Position numbers and translations under genes: made by a program. A stretch of 64,000 bases of DNA from Symbiodinium natans (Eukaryota; Sar; Dinophyceae; Suessiales; Symbiodiniaceae): assembly GCA_905221605.1 (NCBI GenBank), contig CAJNDS010000780.1:62001-126000 (forward strand), read 5' to 3'. Of this stretch, positions 24,416-35,149 are shown piece by piece. The notes beneath the pieces were generated by a model. It saw only the letters and a list, made by a program, of their open reading frames with translations. It did not search any database and was not told where the DNA came from. The stretch's first letter is position 1. Each line of letters opens with the position of its first letter.

Positions 24416-25209
24416 TCAGCGGTTGGCCTTCGCCACGCGCTCGATCTCATCCTGCCAGGAGTGAACAGGGCCAGAACAATACGCAACCAAGTCAAGAACA
24501 AGCGTCAACTTCGCATTGTGCTCACCGTCTTCTGTGTCCAATGTGAGCGTAAGACCGTAATTAAGACCACTGTCACACAGCATGTCCTTCTTCTTGATGG
24601 CGTAGCTGTTGGAAGACTCCTTGGCGCAGTTCATGATCTCGTCGGCCAGGCACTCCGAGATGGACTTGATGTTGCGGAAGGCGCTGTTGCGGGCGCCGGT
24701 GCAGATGAGGTAGATCGCCTGGTTCACGCGGCGGAGCGGGGACACGTCCACGGCCTGGCGTCTCACCACACCCGCGGAGCCCACTCGCGTGGAGTCCTCA
24801 CGGGGGCCGCCATTCTTGACCGCATCGACGAAGACCTGGATGGGGTTCTTGTCTGTGAGGAGGTGGATGATCTCAAAGGCATGCTTCACGATTCGCACGG
24901 CCATGAGCTTCTTGCCGTTGTTGCGGCCGTGCATCATGATCGAACAGCAGAGGCGCTCGACGATCGGGCACAGGGCCTTCCGGAAGCGCCGCATCTGATA
25001 CCGACCCTGGGTGTGCGGCAGGAAGCTCTGCGCCGCTTTGTTCACGGCGATGTAGTCCACCAAGCTCAGATCCGAAAGCATCACATCCTCGTAGGTCCTT
25101 GGATGCGTAGAGTCACTACGCGGTGCCACATTAAGAATTTGAGTGGAGGCTCTGTAGCTGCTCTGCCGAGGTTCCACTTTCCAAACAGCTTTACCTCTGT
25201 GGCCGACAT
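24416..25209 (-). CDS. RPS5: 40S ribosomal protein uS7 (RPS5), tandem copy 2
   Basis: Same 193-residue protein as the copy about 1.1 kb downstream. Exon 1 is 25209-25175, exon 2 is 25097-24587 and exon 3 is 24451-24416 (TGA stop), again 582 nt. Intron 1 (25174-25098, 77 nt) and intron 2 (24586-24452, 135 nt) both have GA...AG ends. Intron 1 sits at the same site as in copy 1, inside the Trp codon of FGKW. Intron 2 lies 7 nt further downstream, after the third Lys codon of AIKKK instead of within the first. Shared exon 2 sequence differs at 3 positions, exon 1 at 5 of 35 and exon 3 at 6 of about 36; the coding changes are all synonymous (the stop also changes, TAA to TGA). Introns do not align. 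No disabling change is visible in either copy. Confidence 0.97.
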
Positions 25210-25276
25210 CTTTCGCTTGTGTTGGAAGCTGCAATACCTTCCCTCGAGCCCCTCGCTGCACGATTGGACCTAGGTC

Positions 25277-25513
25277 CTAGGGCTGCAAGCCAAGCCTCTT
25301 AGACGGAGATTCCGAGTAGGTAACAAGAGTAAGGCAGGGCATCAGGGCGCTGTTTCTCACCCACATCTCACAGCGATCAGAGTCTATAAGGCCCTCAGGA
25401 AGGCTGTCAATTCCGTACTGAAGCTCTCTGCATCTCATCATCAAGCTACCCTTTAGAGAACGAACCAGCTCCTTAGCTCCTTCAACGCGCATGCTCTCTG
25501 CTGTGTCATACAC
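25277..25513 (-). CDS. Unidentified protein, probable 3' exon
   Basis: A 78-codon frame ending 68 bases before the start codon of the second uS7 gene, same strand. It contains ESMRVEGAKELVRSLKG, MMRCRELQYGIDSLPEGLID and WVRNSALMPCLTLVTYSE. The composition is protein-like and it could be the C-terminus of the gene immediately upstream. No family is recognised. Confidence 0.4.
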   Translation of the reverse strand: MYDTAESMRVEGAKELVRSLKGSLMMRCRELQYGIDSLPEGLIDSDRCEMWVRNSALMPCLTLVTYSESPSKRLGLQP

Positions 25514-25864
25514 ACCACAGCGTAGCAGCTACTGGTGCTCCAGCCAGGAATGGTCACCCTTCGGCCGATTGCCAGACGTCTGCTGGATCGTTATCTAAGT
25601 CTCTCTGACATCTGCACATGCCCATTGCAGCGTCATGCACGCGAGTCCATTTGCCGATGCTTTCAAGGCCTACAGTGCAGAGCACATGCACAGATCGAAG
25701 CTTCCTACCTCGACTTGTCATAAGCTGCGCATGCCCCGAAACACTTCTTAAAGTAGCCTGCAACCGAACCGTGAGTTAGTCCACTTGCCATGGCGGCTTC
25801 GACTGAAAGCTGGGTGCTGTCTGCTTCGTTGCCCGTCTTGAGACTTCTGCATGATTCTGCATCC

Positions 25865-27375
25865 GGGGGCTAAGACGGCTAGGATGAAGAGCTCGAGTCA
25901 CTGGAGTCAGAATCGGAGTCCGAGCTCTCCTGAGCGGCTTGCTACAGAAGTCACAAAAAAGGTCGGCACCTGCTCTTCCGCAACTGGCCGAGGCTCTGAA
26001 GATGACGAAGATGATGACTTCTTACGCTTCTTGCTCCTGGGCTTCGTGGCTTGACATCCAGGAAGAGCTGGTGAGTGATACAGAGTTGCGCATCTACTCA
26101 TCTCTGCATTCTTGGGGACACCCCAATTGTTTTTCGGAGTGGGACCTGAACCGTTCTACTGGCCCGCTGGAGAGGTCCTGGCTACTCAAACGCCCCATAT
26201 GGCTATGGCCTGTATGAGCCATTTTGAGGAGCTGGGAGGAAAAAACTTCGATTTCGACCCTTGAGGGTATTGAGACTCTGAGTGCCTACTTCACCGTCTG
26301 CTCCGCTGAGCCAAGCCCGATGGCCACCACCCGACTCTCCGTACATTGCTTCTGAGGTGCTTCTTCTTTTTCTCTTTCTTCTTTTTATCTTTTTTGTCCT
26401 TCTTCTTCTTGTCTTTCTTGCCTGCTCTGGCAGGGAGCTGATAGACGAGCAGCGAAAGCCACGGGCTGCCACGCCATGCCACCCCATGATGTGCCTTTCT
26501 TCTTCTTTGTTTTCTTTTCTTTCTTTTCTTTCTTGGGCTTCTCACCTCGGTAAGCCCACAAAGAGTCGGAGATGTGCCATGAACACTGTTGCGACATGTC
26601 GCGGCATACTACGTTCTGCTGAGGAAGTGGACTTTTTTAACCTTGAAGCTCTCTGAACAATCCGAATGCGCATCACCAGAGGGTCCGGCCCTTCTCTGCA
26701 ATTTTCTTCTGTTTTTTCTCGAGTCTCTTCTGCTCTTTCAGCTCCTTACAGGGGGGCCACAGAGGAACGTGAACGGACTGGTGGTTGGAGTTGAGGTTCG
26801 TTGTGCTTGATTCGAACGAGTACCTGCGCAAGTCCTGCGCTAGAGTACAGATTCTAGCCACCCAGCCGCGTCAGCACAGCACATCTTAAGTCTGAGCAGC
26901 CGACAGCCATCCTCAGGAGCGCCTCTTCTTGCTGCTTTCGGAAGGCCTTTGATGACGACGTGCTCCGAAGTCGCAATAATCCCCGAAGTCAGACAGTCTA
27001 GTCAGGCCGGCGCGGCAAGCTGCAACGCACCCAAGGACGCTGATACAATGGCTATGCGGCTATGCATTTACTCGGCCATGTGGCAAAAAAAGAAGCATCT
27101 CTGTGAGCCACAACAGGCCTGTTCCAGCGTCTCCTTATCATCTGTCGAAGCTAAGCAACTGACATCGACATCGCCTCTCTTCTGGACCTTTCAAGGGCGT
27201 GCTTCCCAGCACTGCACTGCAAAATACAGAGATGCCACAGAGATCATACTGGTCTGACATACGAACCCCAAAAGCTAGAAGCCAGAGAGCTGCACACATC
27301 ACCACAGGGGCCCGGCCGCCATGGGGTCGAAGGAGCTCTTGCGCTGGCGCCGCTCCTCCAGGATCTTGTCTGCAT
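25865..27375 (-). CDS. Lys- and Ser-rich protein, probably nuclear, several exons
   Basis: A series of charged minus-strand segments in different frames, read right to left: about 27371 ADKILEERRQRKSSFDPMAA; about 26945 KAFRKQQEEALLRMAVG; about 26760 KELKEQKRLEKKQKKIAEKG; about 26530 KPKKEKKEKKTKKKK; about 26440 AGKKDKKKKDKKDKKKKEK; about 26050 KPRSKKRKKSSSSSSSEPRP; about 25925 a Ser/Asp run. Alternating Lys blocks and Ser/Asp blocks are typical of nuclear or nucleolar RNA-processing proteins, but I cannot assign one. Lys codons are mostly AAG, so the minus strand is thick with AAGAAG; frames can drift through such runs without stops, and the exon count is uncertain. Nothing enzymatic is visible. 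Confidence 0.5.
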
Positions 27376-27701
27376 CCCGGTCCTTGGGCCCATGCCATCT
27401 TCTAGCACCTATACCCATGTGTGAGACATGCAATAGTTACAATTTCCAGTGTAGGATACATATGGAAAAAAAATATTGCAATACAAGGGGTAGGGCAGAG
27501 CAACGGGCAAAAAGGGGGAGCTTCGACATAATCAGTTTTCACTTGCATGTCCTCCACAACCCCAGACCCAGCCACCCACGAAACAGGTCAAGTGTTGCTG
27601 TCACTCTGGTTGTACGAGTGGCTATCCGATAGCGGCTATCCACCCTGATCGTTGCGCTGGGAGATCAGTCTTGCAGGACTCTGAAAGCTTTGCAATATTT
27701 T

Positions 27702-27935
27702 TCAATCAAAGCCGGAAGCCGGACTTAACATACCTTTCAGGCTTCGCCCGAGCCTGACGGACAAAGCGCTGAGCACCCGCACCATGACTTTCAGCCTCTG
27801 GAGTCGCTCCTCTTCCCGGGAGTTGAAGGAACCCTGCATCAAACAGCGGCCGAGAGCATCACACACCCAGGTGCTCACGTGCTCTCCGAAACCCGAGCAC
27901 AGGCTCAGATCTCTGTAGCTCTGAGCCGCGGTCAC
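27702..27935 (-). CDS. Unidentified protein, probable exon
   Basis: A 78-codon frame with a helical, charged segment: SYRDLSLCSGFGEHVSTWVC, DALGRCLMQGSFNSREEERL, QRLKVMVRVLSALSVRLGRS. It is protein-like, but no family is recognised. Confidence 0.35.
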   Translation of the reverse strand: MTAAQSYRDLSLCSGFGEHVSTWVCDALGRCLMQGSFNSREEERLQRLKVMVRVLSALSVRLGRSLKGMLSPASGFD

Positions 27936-30920
27936 CTGTTCCCTCTCCCAAGTGCTGCTCTGCGCTCTCTAGGCTAGTCACTACTCTCGCCCAGAAATTG
28001 TTTGCAGTGTGTTCTTGGCTTCAGATTTGGCGCGTGCCGCGGACCACTTGCAAGCATGCTATATGCCTACAAGGACTACAACTTCTGGCAGGCATTGCGC
28101 TAGTTCTGCAATATTTCCGGGTCCAAGGCTGTTTCGTGTGTCTAGTTACATTTGACTCCAAGCTGAACAGTCAAATCCCATCAGATTACGCTGTGTTGCG
28201 CACGACTCGGCACGCCTGAGCCTCACGAAGCTTTCGAAGCTCCTGGCCAAAAAAAACCCAAAAAAAAAGTCATTGAGCGGCCAAGTTACTCACGGGTAGC
28301 CGCCAAAGCTCTGTGGATGAACGCTTGGCTATTACGGAAGGCGAATTCAGGACAGGCAAGCGTCATCAAGCGTCGGAATGCGCGGTCACACAAACAACTC
28401 TTCTGCTCCCGACTCAGAGCCCCAGCAACACCCTGGAACCCACCCTTACTCGGAGCACTCCTCCGGGTCATCTGTGCCATGGTGGACAGTCTCTCTTGAG
28501 ACCTGCATCTACAAGTACGTGGTCTTGCGATTGCTTCGGCACATGATTGGTTCCGATCAACACACTCTCATGAGCAGGGCAGCCGTGGAACTTGCTTTTG
28601 GGGGCTCAGCAGGCTCAACAGCTTAACGTCACCTCGCCGGTCACCGGCACGACATGTTTGTCGCATTGCGTCAGAGGCTAAGCTTCCGGGGATTCCTCCA
28701 CTGTCTCGGAGTCGCTCATGCTTCAATTGGTGGCCTCTCATTGTGCTACCAACGAAGCTTGGAGCTTCGCGTTTCCCAACAGGTCGGATTGACCCAACGT
28801 CTGTATGCTTGTGGAGCTGGGCAGACAAGTGCTCATGGTGCCCAATAAACTATGTCTTCCCATATCCCTCCGCAAATGGCACGGGCGCCCCAGTTTCCAC
28901 GTTCGCCTTGCCTTCTTGAGACGTTTTGGAGGTTGTCGACTCGGCAGGAGCAAAAGCACGCGTGGGTCGGCAGGTCTTGTTTGCGCGCGGCGCGCTATCC
29001 GCCGATGGCCCGTAGCACATTTGAGCTCATGCGCAAAAGCACCTTCGGCTCTCTAAACTGCTGACATTGTCTAGCGGCTGGGCCTGACACAACTAGCCTC
29101 CTGCACTATCAGCTTCAGCCAATCCGAGGTGCGGTGGTCGTAAGCCAAGCCCCTGACGCCCCAGGCAGTCTTGCCTCACAAGATGACAAACGAGCTCAAC
29201 GCCCACTACTAAGGATATGTCACTATGTGCTCATCCACCAGGCATCTGTCGGGAACGCGGACAGAAAGGGCCGGGCCGCCCATCGCCGGAGGATGGATCA
29301 TTGCCTCTAACCTGAGCTTTTGGGCGGAGGAATCGTGCAAGAGAAGTTGAACAAAAGTGTCGCCCATGTGACAAAGCCCGGGATCCATGTGAACCTGTGA
29401 ATCTGGGGACAGGAGGGGACCGACTTTGGGGGAGCATTGGCAGCATTGGGGAATACTTCATGGCCGTTTCCTGGCCACATCAGCCCACCCCCACTTCCGG
29501 CCCCTCCCCACAGCACGTGTCTCCCGGATCCAGGCCGGGGGTCTCCAGTCTGGTTTGTAGTTAGCTGCAAATAATTTTGAAGCGTTTCACACTTCCTCAG
29601 TGCTAGACGCGCATACGCATGCAGGTCGCCGGCCATGGGCAACAGCTCCCTTCAACAACGTTGTGGTCCGCAGAATGGAGGACCGGTACTGGAGACGCCA
29701 TGATTCTTCAGCAGCTCTCAAGCCCTGGCATCTGAAAGGCAGCCATGGATGGGAAAATGAGCCGCCAACCCCCCAAGACGTCACGGCACAGCGGGGGCAC
29801 TTTCAGCCTGAGCGTCCGAACAGGTGGGAATCCTACAGCTTCTGTGCTCTGCCCCGCTTCTCGTTACAAGAACACTGTCCAAAGCAGGCCTGGACCCATT
29901 AAGCTCATGGGCTCTTCAAACGGCCCAGGCAGGGCGGGTCCACTCCACTACAACTGGTGGATCGTGGTGGCAGGACTGTGGGCAATTCGGAGTGCCTTGC
30001 TTTAACCAACAAATAACACGTACAGTCATGCTTCATCTGACTAGTACCTCACTCACTTGATACTGCACGAAGCGGAAACGGTCAAGGCAGATCCACAATA
30101 GGTTTCCGAGATCAGTTTAGGGAGAGCTTCTGGGAATGGGTACCCTTGCCAATTTGGGGTATCCCTCCCCACAGCAGGCAGAGTCTGGTTGGCCAAAGAT
30201 GGCTCTCCAACGCCCCACTCTTTTGCGCCTACACGATTTGGCATGAGGCACTTGGGTGAAACTCTGCTTCGCGGCTAGGCAGCCTACTTATGTACAACCT
30301 CCTTTTTGGTCCTTTGACCATGCCAAGTTCTGGCACGTGTGAGAAAGCTCCACCATCATTGCGTGCGTTCCCTTGCGCTCTCATCACTCTCAGCGCCTGT
30401 CATGGCAGGTCACTACCATGGAACAAGCCACTGGATGTTGCACTCAAGTTTCTCGTGCACATATAATGCCTGCATGCATCCGAATCTCGATGCTGAACAT
30501 CCACTCACTACAGCCTGGGAGACCGCCAAGGAGTTCAAGCAACTCTTTTTGCAGGTCCTTCAAAGGACACAAGCATGGTACACAGGCTTTTGCAAGGCCC
30601 AGGCTCACTCCAGGATACTCTCAGGCTCTATGCTACAGGTCAAAGTAATCTCCTGACCGAGGCCTTGGGCACTCTGCACGGCGCTGCTAAATGCCTGGCA
30701 GTACAATACGCGTTCAGTGTAAGGCTACACCGTAGGCTCAGTGAGGTTGACGGATATAGTATCAGGATATCAGAGAGTAGTCAGGCATTGCTACAGCTGC
30801 TAAGCAGAAAGAGTCTGGAGGGAGTGTGAAAGTGCACGGTGTTTTGTTTGTTTGTCTTGCTTGACATATCAAAGACATGCACGAAACCAAGTACAGCAAG
30901 GGCCGATTGTGATTTATATG
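27936..30920. other. No identifiable gene
   Basis: Short open frames on both strands only. A possible minus-strand first exon starts at about 28715 (MSDSETVEESPEA) and a possible plus-strand frame lies at 30575-30829; neither has support from a family motif. Confidence 0.35.
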
Positions 30921-30929
30921 TCTATGAAT

Positions 30930-31240
30930 CTATGAAGTATCGCAATCCAATGTTTTTCGAGGTTAGCCTGCCCTGGGTTTGGATTGAAAGGAGGGGGGGA
31001 AAGGGAATGCTTCAGGCCAGGAGGACTTTTGCTACTGCATTTGCCTCTCTCATTCTCGTTCTTTGTCGCGTGGCTCATGTGTTTGTGAATCTTGTGAAGA
31101 TCTGCAACCCCAATGTTTTTTACAAGACTAGAAAGCTATGGGTTTGGTGATCGGGGGGTTGGTGTTTCTGCCGATATTCCGCCTCTTTCGCTTTGATTCT
31201 TTGTCGCTTTATTCTCACATGTCTGGCATTCCATTCTGAA
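30930..31240 (+). repeat. Diverged direct duplication, two units of about 150-160 bases
   Basis: Unit 1 (about 30930-31090) and unit 2 (about 31093-31240) share CAATGTTTTT, GGGTTTGG, a run of G and TTCTTTGTCGC in the same order. Identity is moderate, so this is an old tandem duplication. Confidence 0.55.
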
Positions 31241-31457
31241 ATTCCGGTCTTGCTGGAACTTCAAGTTTAGTGGTCTCATGACTGCATTTCAAAATATAGC
31301 ACACATCCTTGTACCTTGTACAGCTCTTATCTTGACAAGGGCTCTCCTCAATCTCTAATCTTCAACTCTTCTGCTACAGTAAATGGAACTCCAGAAGAAG
31401 GTCGTATCCTCATACAAATACATACAATATATACATATCTATGTATCACCACAAAAT

Positions 31458-31760
31458 CTAAATGAAATGAAAATGAAAATGAAAATGAAAATGAAAATGA
31501 AAATGAAAATGAAAATGAAAATGAAATAAAAAATGATAAACGAAAAATGAAAAATGAACAATGATAAACGAAAAATGAAAAATGAAAAATTGAAAACGAA
31601 GAATGAAAAATGAAAAATGCAAAATGTACAATGCCAAGCGGAAAATGAAAAATGAAACTTGAAAAGTGAAAAGTGAAAAATGAAAAACGACAAAAATGAA
31701 ATGCAAGATGAAAATGAAAATGAAAAGAAAATGAAATGAAACGAAATGAAATGAAAGTTG
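31458..31760. repeat. AAAATG hexamer / AAATGA microsatellite
   Basis: Starts as pure GAAAAT hexamers (about 31465-31525), then degrades into AAAAATGAAAAACGA variants and returns to GAAATGAAAT at the right end. The Phe/His/Ile-rich minus-strand frames over it (up to 188 codons) are repeat artefacts. Confidence 0.9.
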
Positions 31761-32149
31761 CTCTCATAGGGAATTCAGGCAGGAGCTTATCATGCTTTGT
31801 AATCCTATTTACAATAGTAAGCAAGCGTACAAACGGGCTTGTGGAGGTCTTCATAGTTGAATATACACGGAAAGTATGATCCCACGGTACATTTTGCCGA
31901 GGGCCGGAGTGCAATCAACATGAATACAACAAGAAGCCTACTGAAGATCCTGTTGGGGTTCGAATGCGTTGGAAGTTGCACTAGAACTCGAATGTCCTCA
32001 TCGACAGATCTCAATAGAATTCGAAGGAGAACAAGTAGGATCCTACCGTACTTGGCAGGATTCATATTGTGAATAGTTAGGATTCCAAGATCTTTCTGGC
32101 TCAAATCCGCCGAGGCCTCGGGCCGTAGGTGTCTGGGGAGGTAAAAAAA

Positions 32150-33480
32150 CTTTTTCCCCACCAAAACCAACCATTGCACTCCACCAAACCAACCGGGGAG
32201 CCCACCAACCAGAAAGACCCCACCAAAACCGCCCGCGGGCCCCACCAAAACCAGACGGGGTCCACCAAAACCCCCATTCGACCCCACCAAGCCGAACGTC
32301 GTCCCCACCAAAACAGCCGTGCGTCCCACCAAAAGCCCTACCATACCCACCAAAAACCCCACCCTACCCCAGCGTGACGTTCCCTACCCTACCCCCGCCT
32401 ACTCGTGGGACAAGGGCCAGAGGCTCAGGGGTTGAGGCATCGCGGGGTTGAGGGTGTACGGGCGCAGGTCCCCCACCGTACCCTAGCGTGACGTTCCCTA
32501 CCCTACCCCAGCCTGCTCGTGGGACAAGGGCTAGAGGCTCAGGGGTTGAGGCATGGAGGGGTTGGGCGCTCCCCCACCCTACCCTAGCGTGACGTTCCCT
32601 ACACTACCCCAGCCTACTCGTGGGACAAGGGCTAGAGGCTCAGGGGTTGAGGCATGGAGGGGTTGGGCGCTCCCCCACCCTACCCTAGCGTGACGTTCCC
32701 TACCCTACCCCAGCCTACGGCTCCGGGGTTGAAGCATGGAGGGGTTGAGGGTGTCTGGGCGCGGGTCTTTCCCAGGAGTCAGGACTGGGGTTGCCGAACC
32801 CGATGAATCCCAGCAGGTCCCCACACCCTACCCTAGCTGACGTTCCCTACCCTACCCTAAACCCTAAACCGTAAACCCTAAAACCTAAACCCTAAACCCG
32901 AAAACTTAGGTTTTAGGGTTTACGGTTTAGGGTTTAGGGTAGGGTAGGGAACGTCACGCTAGGGTAGGGTGTGGGGACCTGCTGGGATTCGGGTTCGGCA
33001 ACCCCAGTCGTGACTCCTGGGAAAGACCCGCGCCCAGACACCCTCAACCCCTCCATGCTTCAACCCCGGAGCCGTAGGCTGGGGTAGGGTAGGGAACGTC
33101 ACGCTAGGGTAGGGTGGGGGAGCGCCCAACCCCTCCATGCCTCAACCCCTGAGCCTCTAGCCCTTGTCCCACGAGTAGGCTGGGGTAGTGTAGGGAACGT
33201 CACGCTAGGGTAGGGTGGGGGACCTGCGCCCGTACACCCTCAACCAGGCGATGCCTCAACCCCTGAGCCTCTGGCCCTTGTCCCACGAGTAGGCTGGGGT
33301 AGGGTAGGGAACGTCATGCTGGGGTAGGGTGGGATTTTTGGTGGGCATGGTAGGGCTGTTGGTGGGAGGTTTGGCTGTTTTGGTGGGCTGTTTGGTTGGT
33401 TTTTGGTGGGCCGAAACGGTTTTGGTGGGACTCATGGCGGGTTTGGTGGGCCCAAACGGGTTGGTGGGCTCTAAGGTCGG
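32150..33480. repeat. Large inverted repeat with telomere-like centre
   Basis: Left arm (about 32155-32890): CCACCAAAACC minisatellite, then tandem units of about 100 bases containing CCTAGCGTGACGTTCCCTAC and GACAAGGGCTAGAGGCTCAG, then CCCTAAA units. Right arm (about 32905-33475): the same elements as reverse complement in mirrored order, ending with GGTTTTGGTGGG units. Almost exact mirror sequence covers about 32690-32890 against 32920-33110. The left arm has one more tandem unit than the right. The centre reads CCCTAAA...TTTAGGG, so the C-rich strand comes first. Open frames across it are not credible genes. Confidence 0.9.
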
Positions 33481-33880
33481 TTTCGGTCTGGGGAGCACAA
33501 AGCAGGCGCCCCACCGCCAATGCCAGCTGGAAGGGGTACCCCCCCTTGCCGACAGGTGTGTGGGAGCCGACCATGCACCGGGACCAGGGCGCATTTTGGG
33601 CTCGGCCACAGGGCCAACCCCCAACCCCCACCCAGCCACGCCAAACAAACCCCCAACCCACACGCCCGCAGCCTATGAGCCTGGTAACGGGCAGCACACC
33701 GGCCGACAATCAGGGACATGCTGAATCTGTGGGCCTGGTCTTCACATGCGGCTGCGCAGCCCCGGGCCGAGGCGAGTCGCATAGCGTGAAACTCAATTCG
33801 CCTTTCTTTACGTGAAGCTGTAACACGACGAAGATGCACGGCACGTAAACACTTTGTAGTTCTAGTGTTTACTACGGGTA

Positions 33881-34186
33881 TCAAAGCCCTCTCAATGTAT
33901 GTATGTAAACACAATAGGAAACAAAGGGGGGGCCAGGTGTTTTAAGTGCAAAGGGCGGCTTTTGTTTCGCCAAGGACGGATTTGTGCAAATTCCCTGACA
34001 AACATACCGTAATGCGTGTCGAGAGTACTGGGAAGCTTCATGTAAAGGAATGTCGAAGTCGTTAAGACTATTGTCATTGACACCCGTCTTGTCTTGCTTG
34101 TCATGCACGTTGATATGATAATTTACAGCTTCTTTTGCAAACTTTAATTTTTCCAATGAAATGTATATCATCTTTGGATTTGTCAT
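33881..34186 (-). CDS. AT-rich hypothetical frame
   Basis: A 101-codon frame in an AT-rich island. It contains MIYISLEKLKFAKEAVNYHI, NDNSLNDFDIPLHEASQYSR and HALRYVCQGI. Codon use is far more AT-rich than in the other genes here, so it may come from transferred or organelle-like DNA. No family is recognised. The last 30 or so codons (Pro-rich) are probably not real. Confidence 0.3.
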   Translation of the reverse strand: MTNPKMIYISLEKLKFAKEAVNYHINVHDKQDKTGVNDNSLNDFDIPLHEASQYSRHALRYVCQGICTNPSLAKQKPPFALKTPGPPFVSYCVYIHTLRGL

Positions 34187-34448
34187 TATTTGATGTGATT
34201 AACATAATGAATGGTATTTTTGTGTGTAATCAGAAACTATTGTCAAGCAATGCCCTTGTTTTTTGCTGTTTTTTGATGCTTTGTGTTTGATATTATTTCT
34301 TGATTTGAGCAATGGCATTCTTGACATTATCATTAACGCCATCCTTCAATACCGTATTTTTTCAATTTAGCAAATCCCAACAATGGATAATTCCATTTGA
34401 ATATGGTTGGTATGATCAACCATCGATTGACAACAATGGCACAAGCAT

Positions 34449-34790
34449 GACTATTCGCCTCGGCTTCCTGCCGAGAAGCGTCTGGAACAAGCAGACCCGG
34501 ATCGGGCCTCCTTCCCCCTAACCCAACCCTTCCCCCCATGCCGAATTTTTTGACGCCACCCCCCCCCCCGCCCTGTGGGACCATTGGAGGAGCTGCAAAC
34601 CGATGCCGTGGAGGGAAATTCCTCAAAAACCCCCACCCCCCCCCCCCGCCCCCCCACCCCCCCCCGCCCCCCCCACCCCCCCCCCCCCCCCCCCCCCGCC
34701 CCCCCCCCCCCCCCCCCCATCCCCCCGCCCCCCTCCTCCTTTCCTGTCCTGGGGCCGGCCCGGCTGCCGAGGCAGTGCGCGCAAGCGTTT
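34449..34790. mobile_element. GC-rich element with hairpin ends, copy A
   Basis: Left end TCGCCTCGGCTTCCTGCCGAG folds as CTCGGC/GCCGAG; right end CTGCCGAGGCAG folds as CTGCC/GGCAG and is followed by AAGCGTTTACA. The same two ends, in the same orientation, bound a second copy at 46461-46672. The interior is not coding and is dominated here by C runs. It sits inside an AT-rich frame. There is no clear target-site duplication; two or three bases (AT or ATT) are possible. The family is unknown; it could be a non-autonomous transposon. Confidence 0.5.
34557..34735. repeat. Poly-C tract
   Basis: Two blocks of C (about 34557-34572 and 34628-34735), with isolated A or G, inside element copy A. Poly-Pro and poly-Gly open frames over it are artefacts. 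Base-calling in such a run may be unreliable. Confidence 0.9.
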
Positions 34791-35149
34791 ACAATTATGA
34801 AATGACTTGCCAATCCAGCCATGCAAATGCAAACCATTGACAAAAAATGAACCAAATAGATTGTCTGCATATGTGTCACCTTTGAAATCACCTTCAATTG
34901 CATTGAATGATGTGAATGACGTGACAGCTTTACATTTTGATGAATCATAGCGCGCGTTGCTGTCCCAGTGGCTGTCCTTCAATTTGCGAAAGTCGCGAGC
35001 AAACCAAAACAAACCCTGGCACTCTTGCCATATGCGCACTAAGATTGAAGAGCCCCTGAATACTTGTTGCCTGACATGAATCCACTAGTGAGAGTTGACA
35101 TTGTTGACAACCCGGCCTTGAGTTTGGCACTGTCCACACTCACTGAAGC

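Larger units (their letters stand above)
34333..35039 (-). pseudogene. AT-rich open frame interrupted by a GC-rich insertion
   Basis: Right part (35039 to about 34790) encodes FWFARDFRKLKDSHWDS, AVTSFTSFNAIEGDFKGD and LFGSFFVNGLHLHGWIGKSF. Left part (about 34448-34333) encodes CAIVVNRWLIIPTIFKWN and LLGFAKLKKYGIEGWR, then TAA. Between them lies a GC- and C-rich element of about 340 bases. Both parts share an AT-rich style unlike the inserted DNA. I infer that they were one frame before the insertion; I do not know the product. Confidence 0.35.

Noticed and set aside
24461-25273. A 270-codon plus-strand open frame
   Set aside because: It is the antisense of the second uS7 gene; the plus-strand frames at 22846-23162 are the antisense of the first. 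The minus-strand protein matches uS7 throughout.
26291-26545. A separate Lys-rich protein from one frame
   Set aside because: AAG-rich DNA stays open in several frames; the Lys block is better explained as part of the multi-exon Lys/Ser-rich gene.
31348-31914. A 188-codon Phe/His/Ser-rich minus-strand frame
   Set aside because: Produced by the AAAATG microsatellite, with no gene-like sequence at either end.
32860-32940. A telomere-telomere fusion point
   Set aside because: Fusion of chromosome ends should read TTTAGGG then CCCTAAA; here the order is reversed.
32129-33815. Several frames of 80-185 codons on both strands across the palindrome
   Set aside because: They follow CCACCAAAACC or TTTAGGG-type repeats and occur in mirrored form on the other strand, as expected of an inverted repeat.
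34451-34948. Poly-Gly and poly-Pro frames
   Set aside because: They follow the poly-C tract inside the GC-rich element; no other coding signal.
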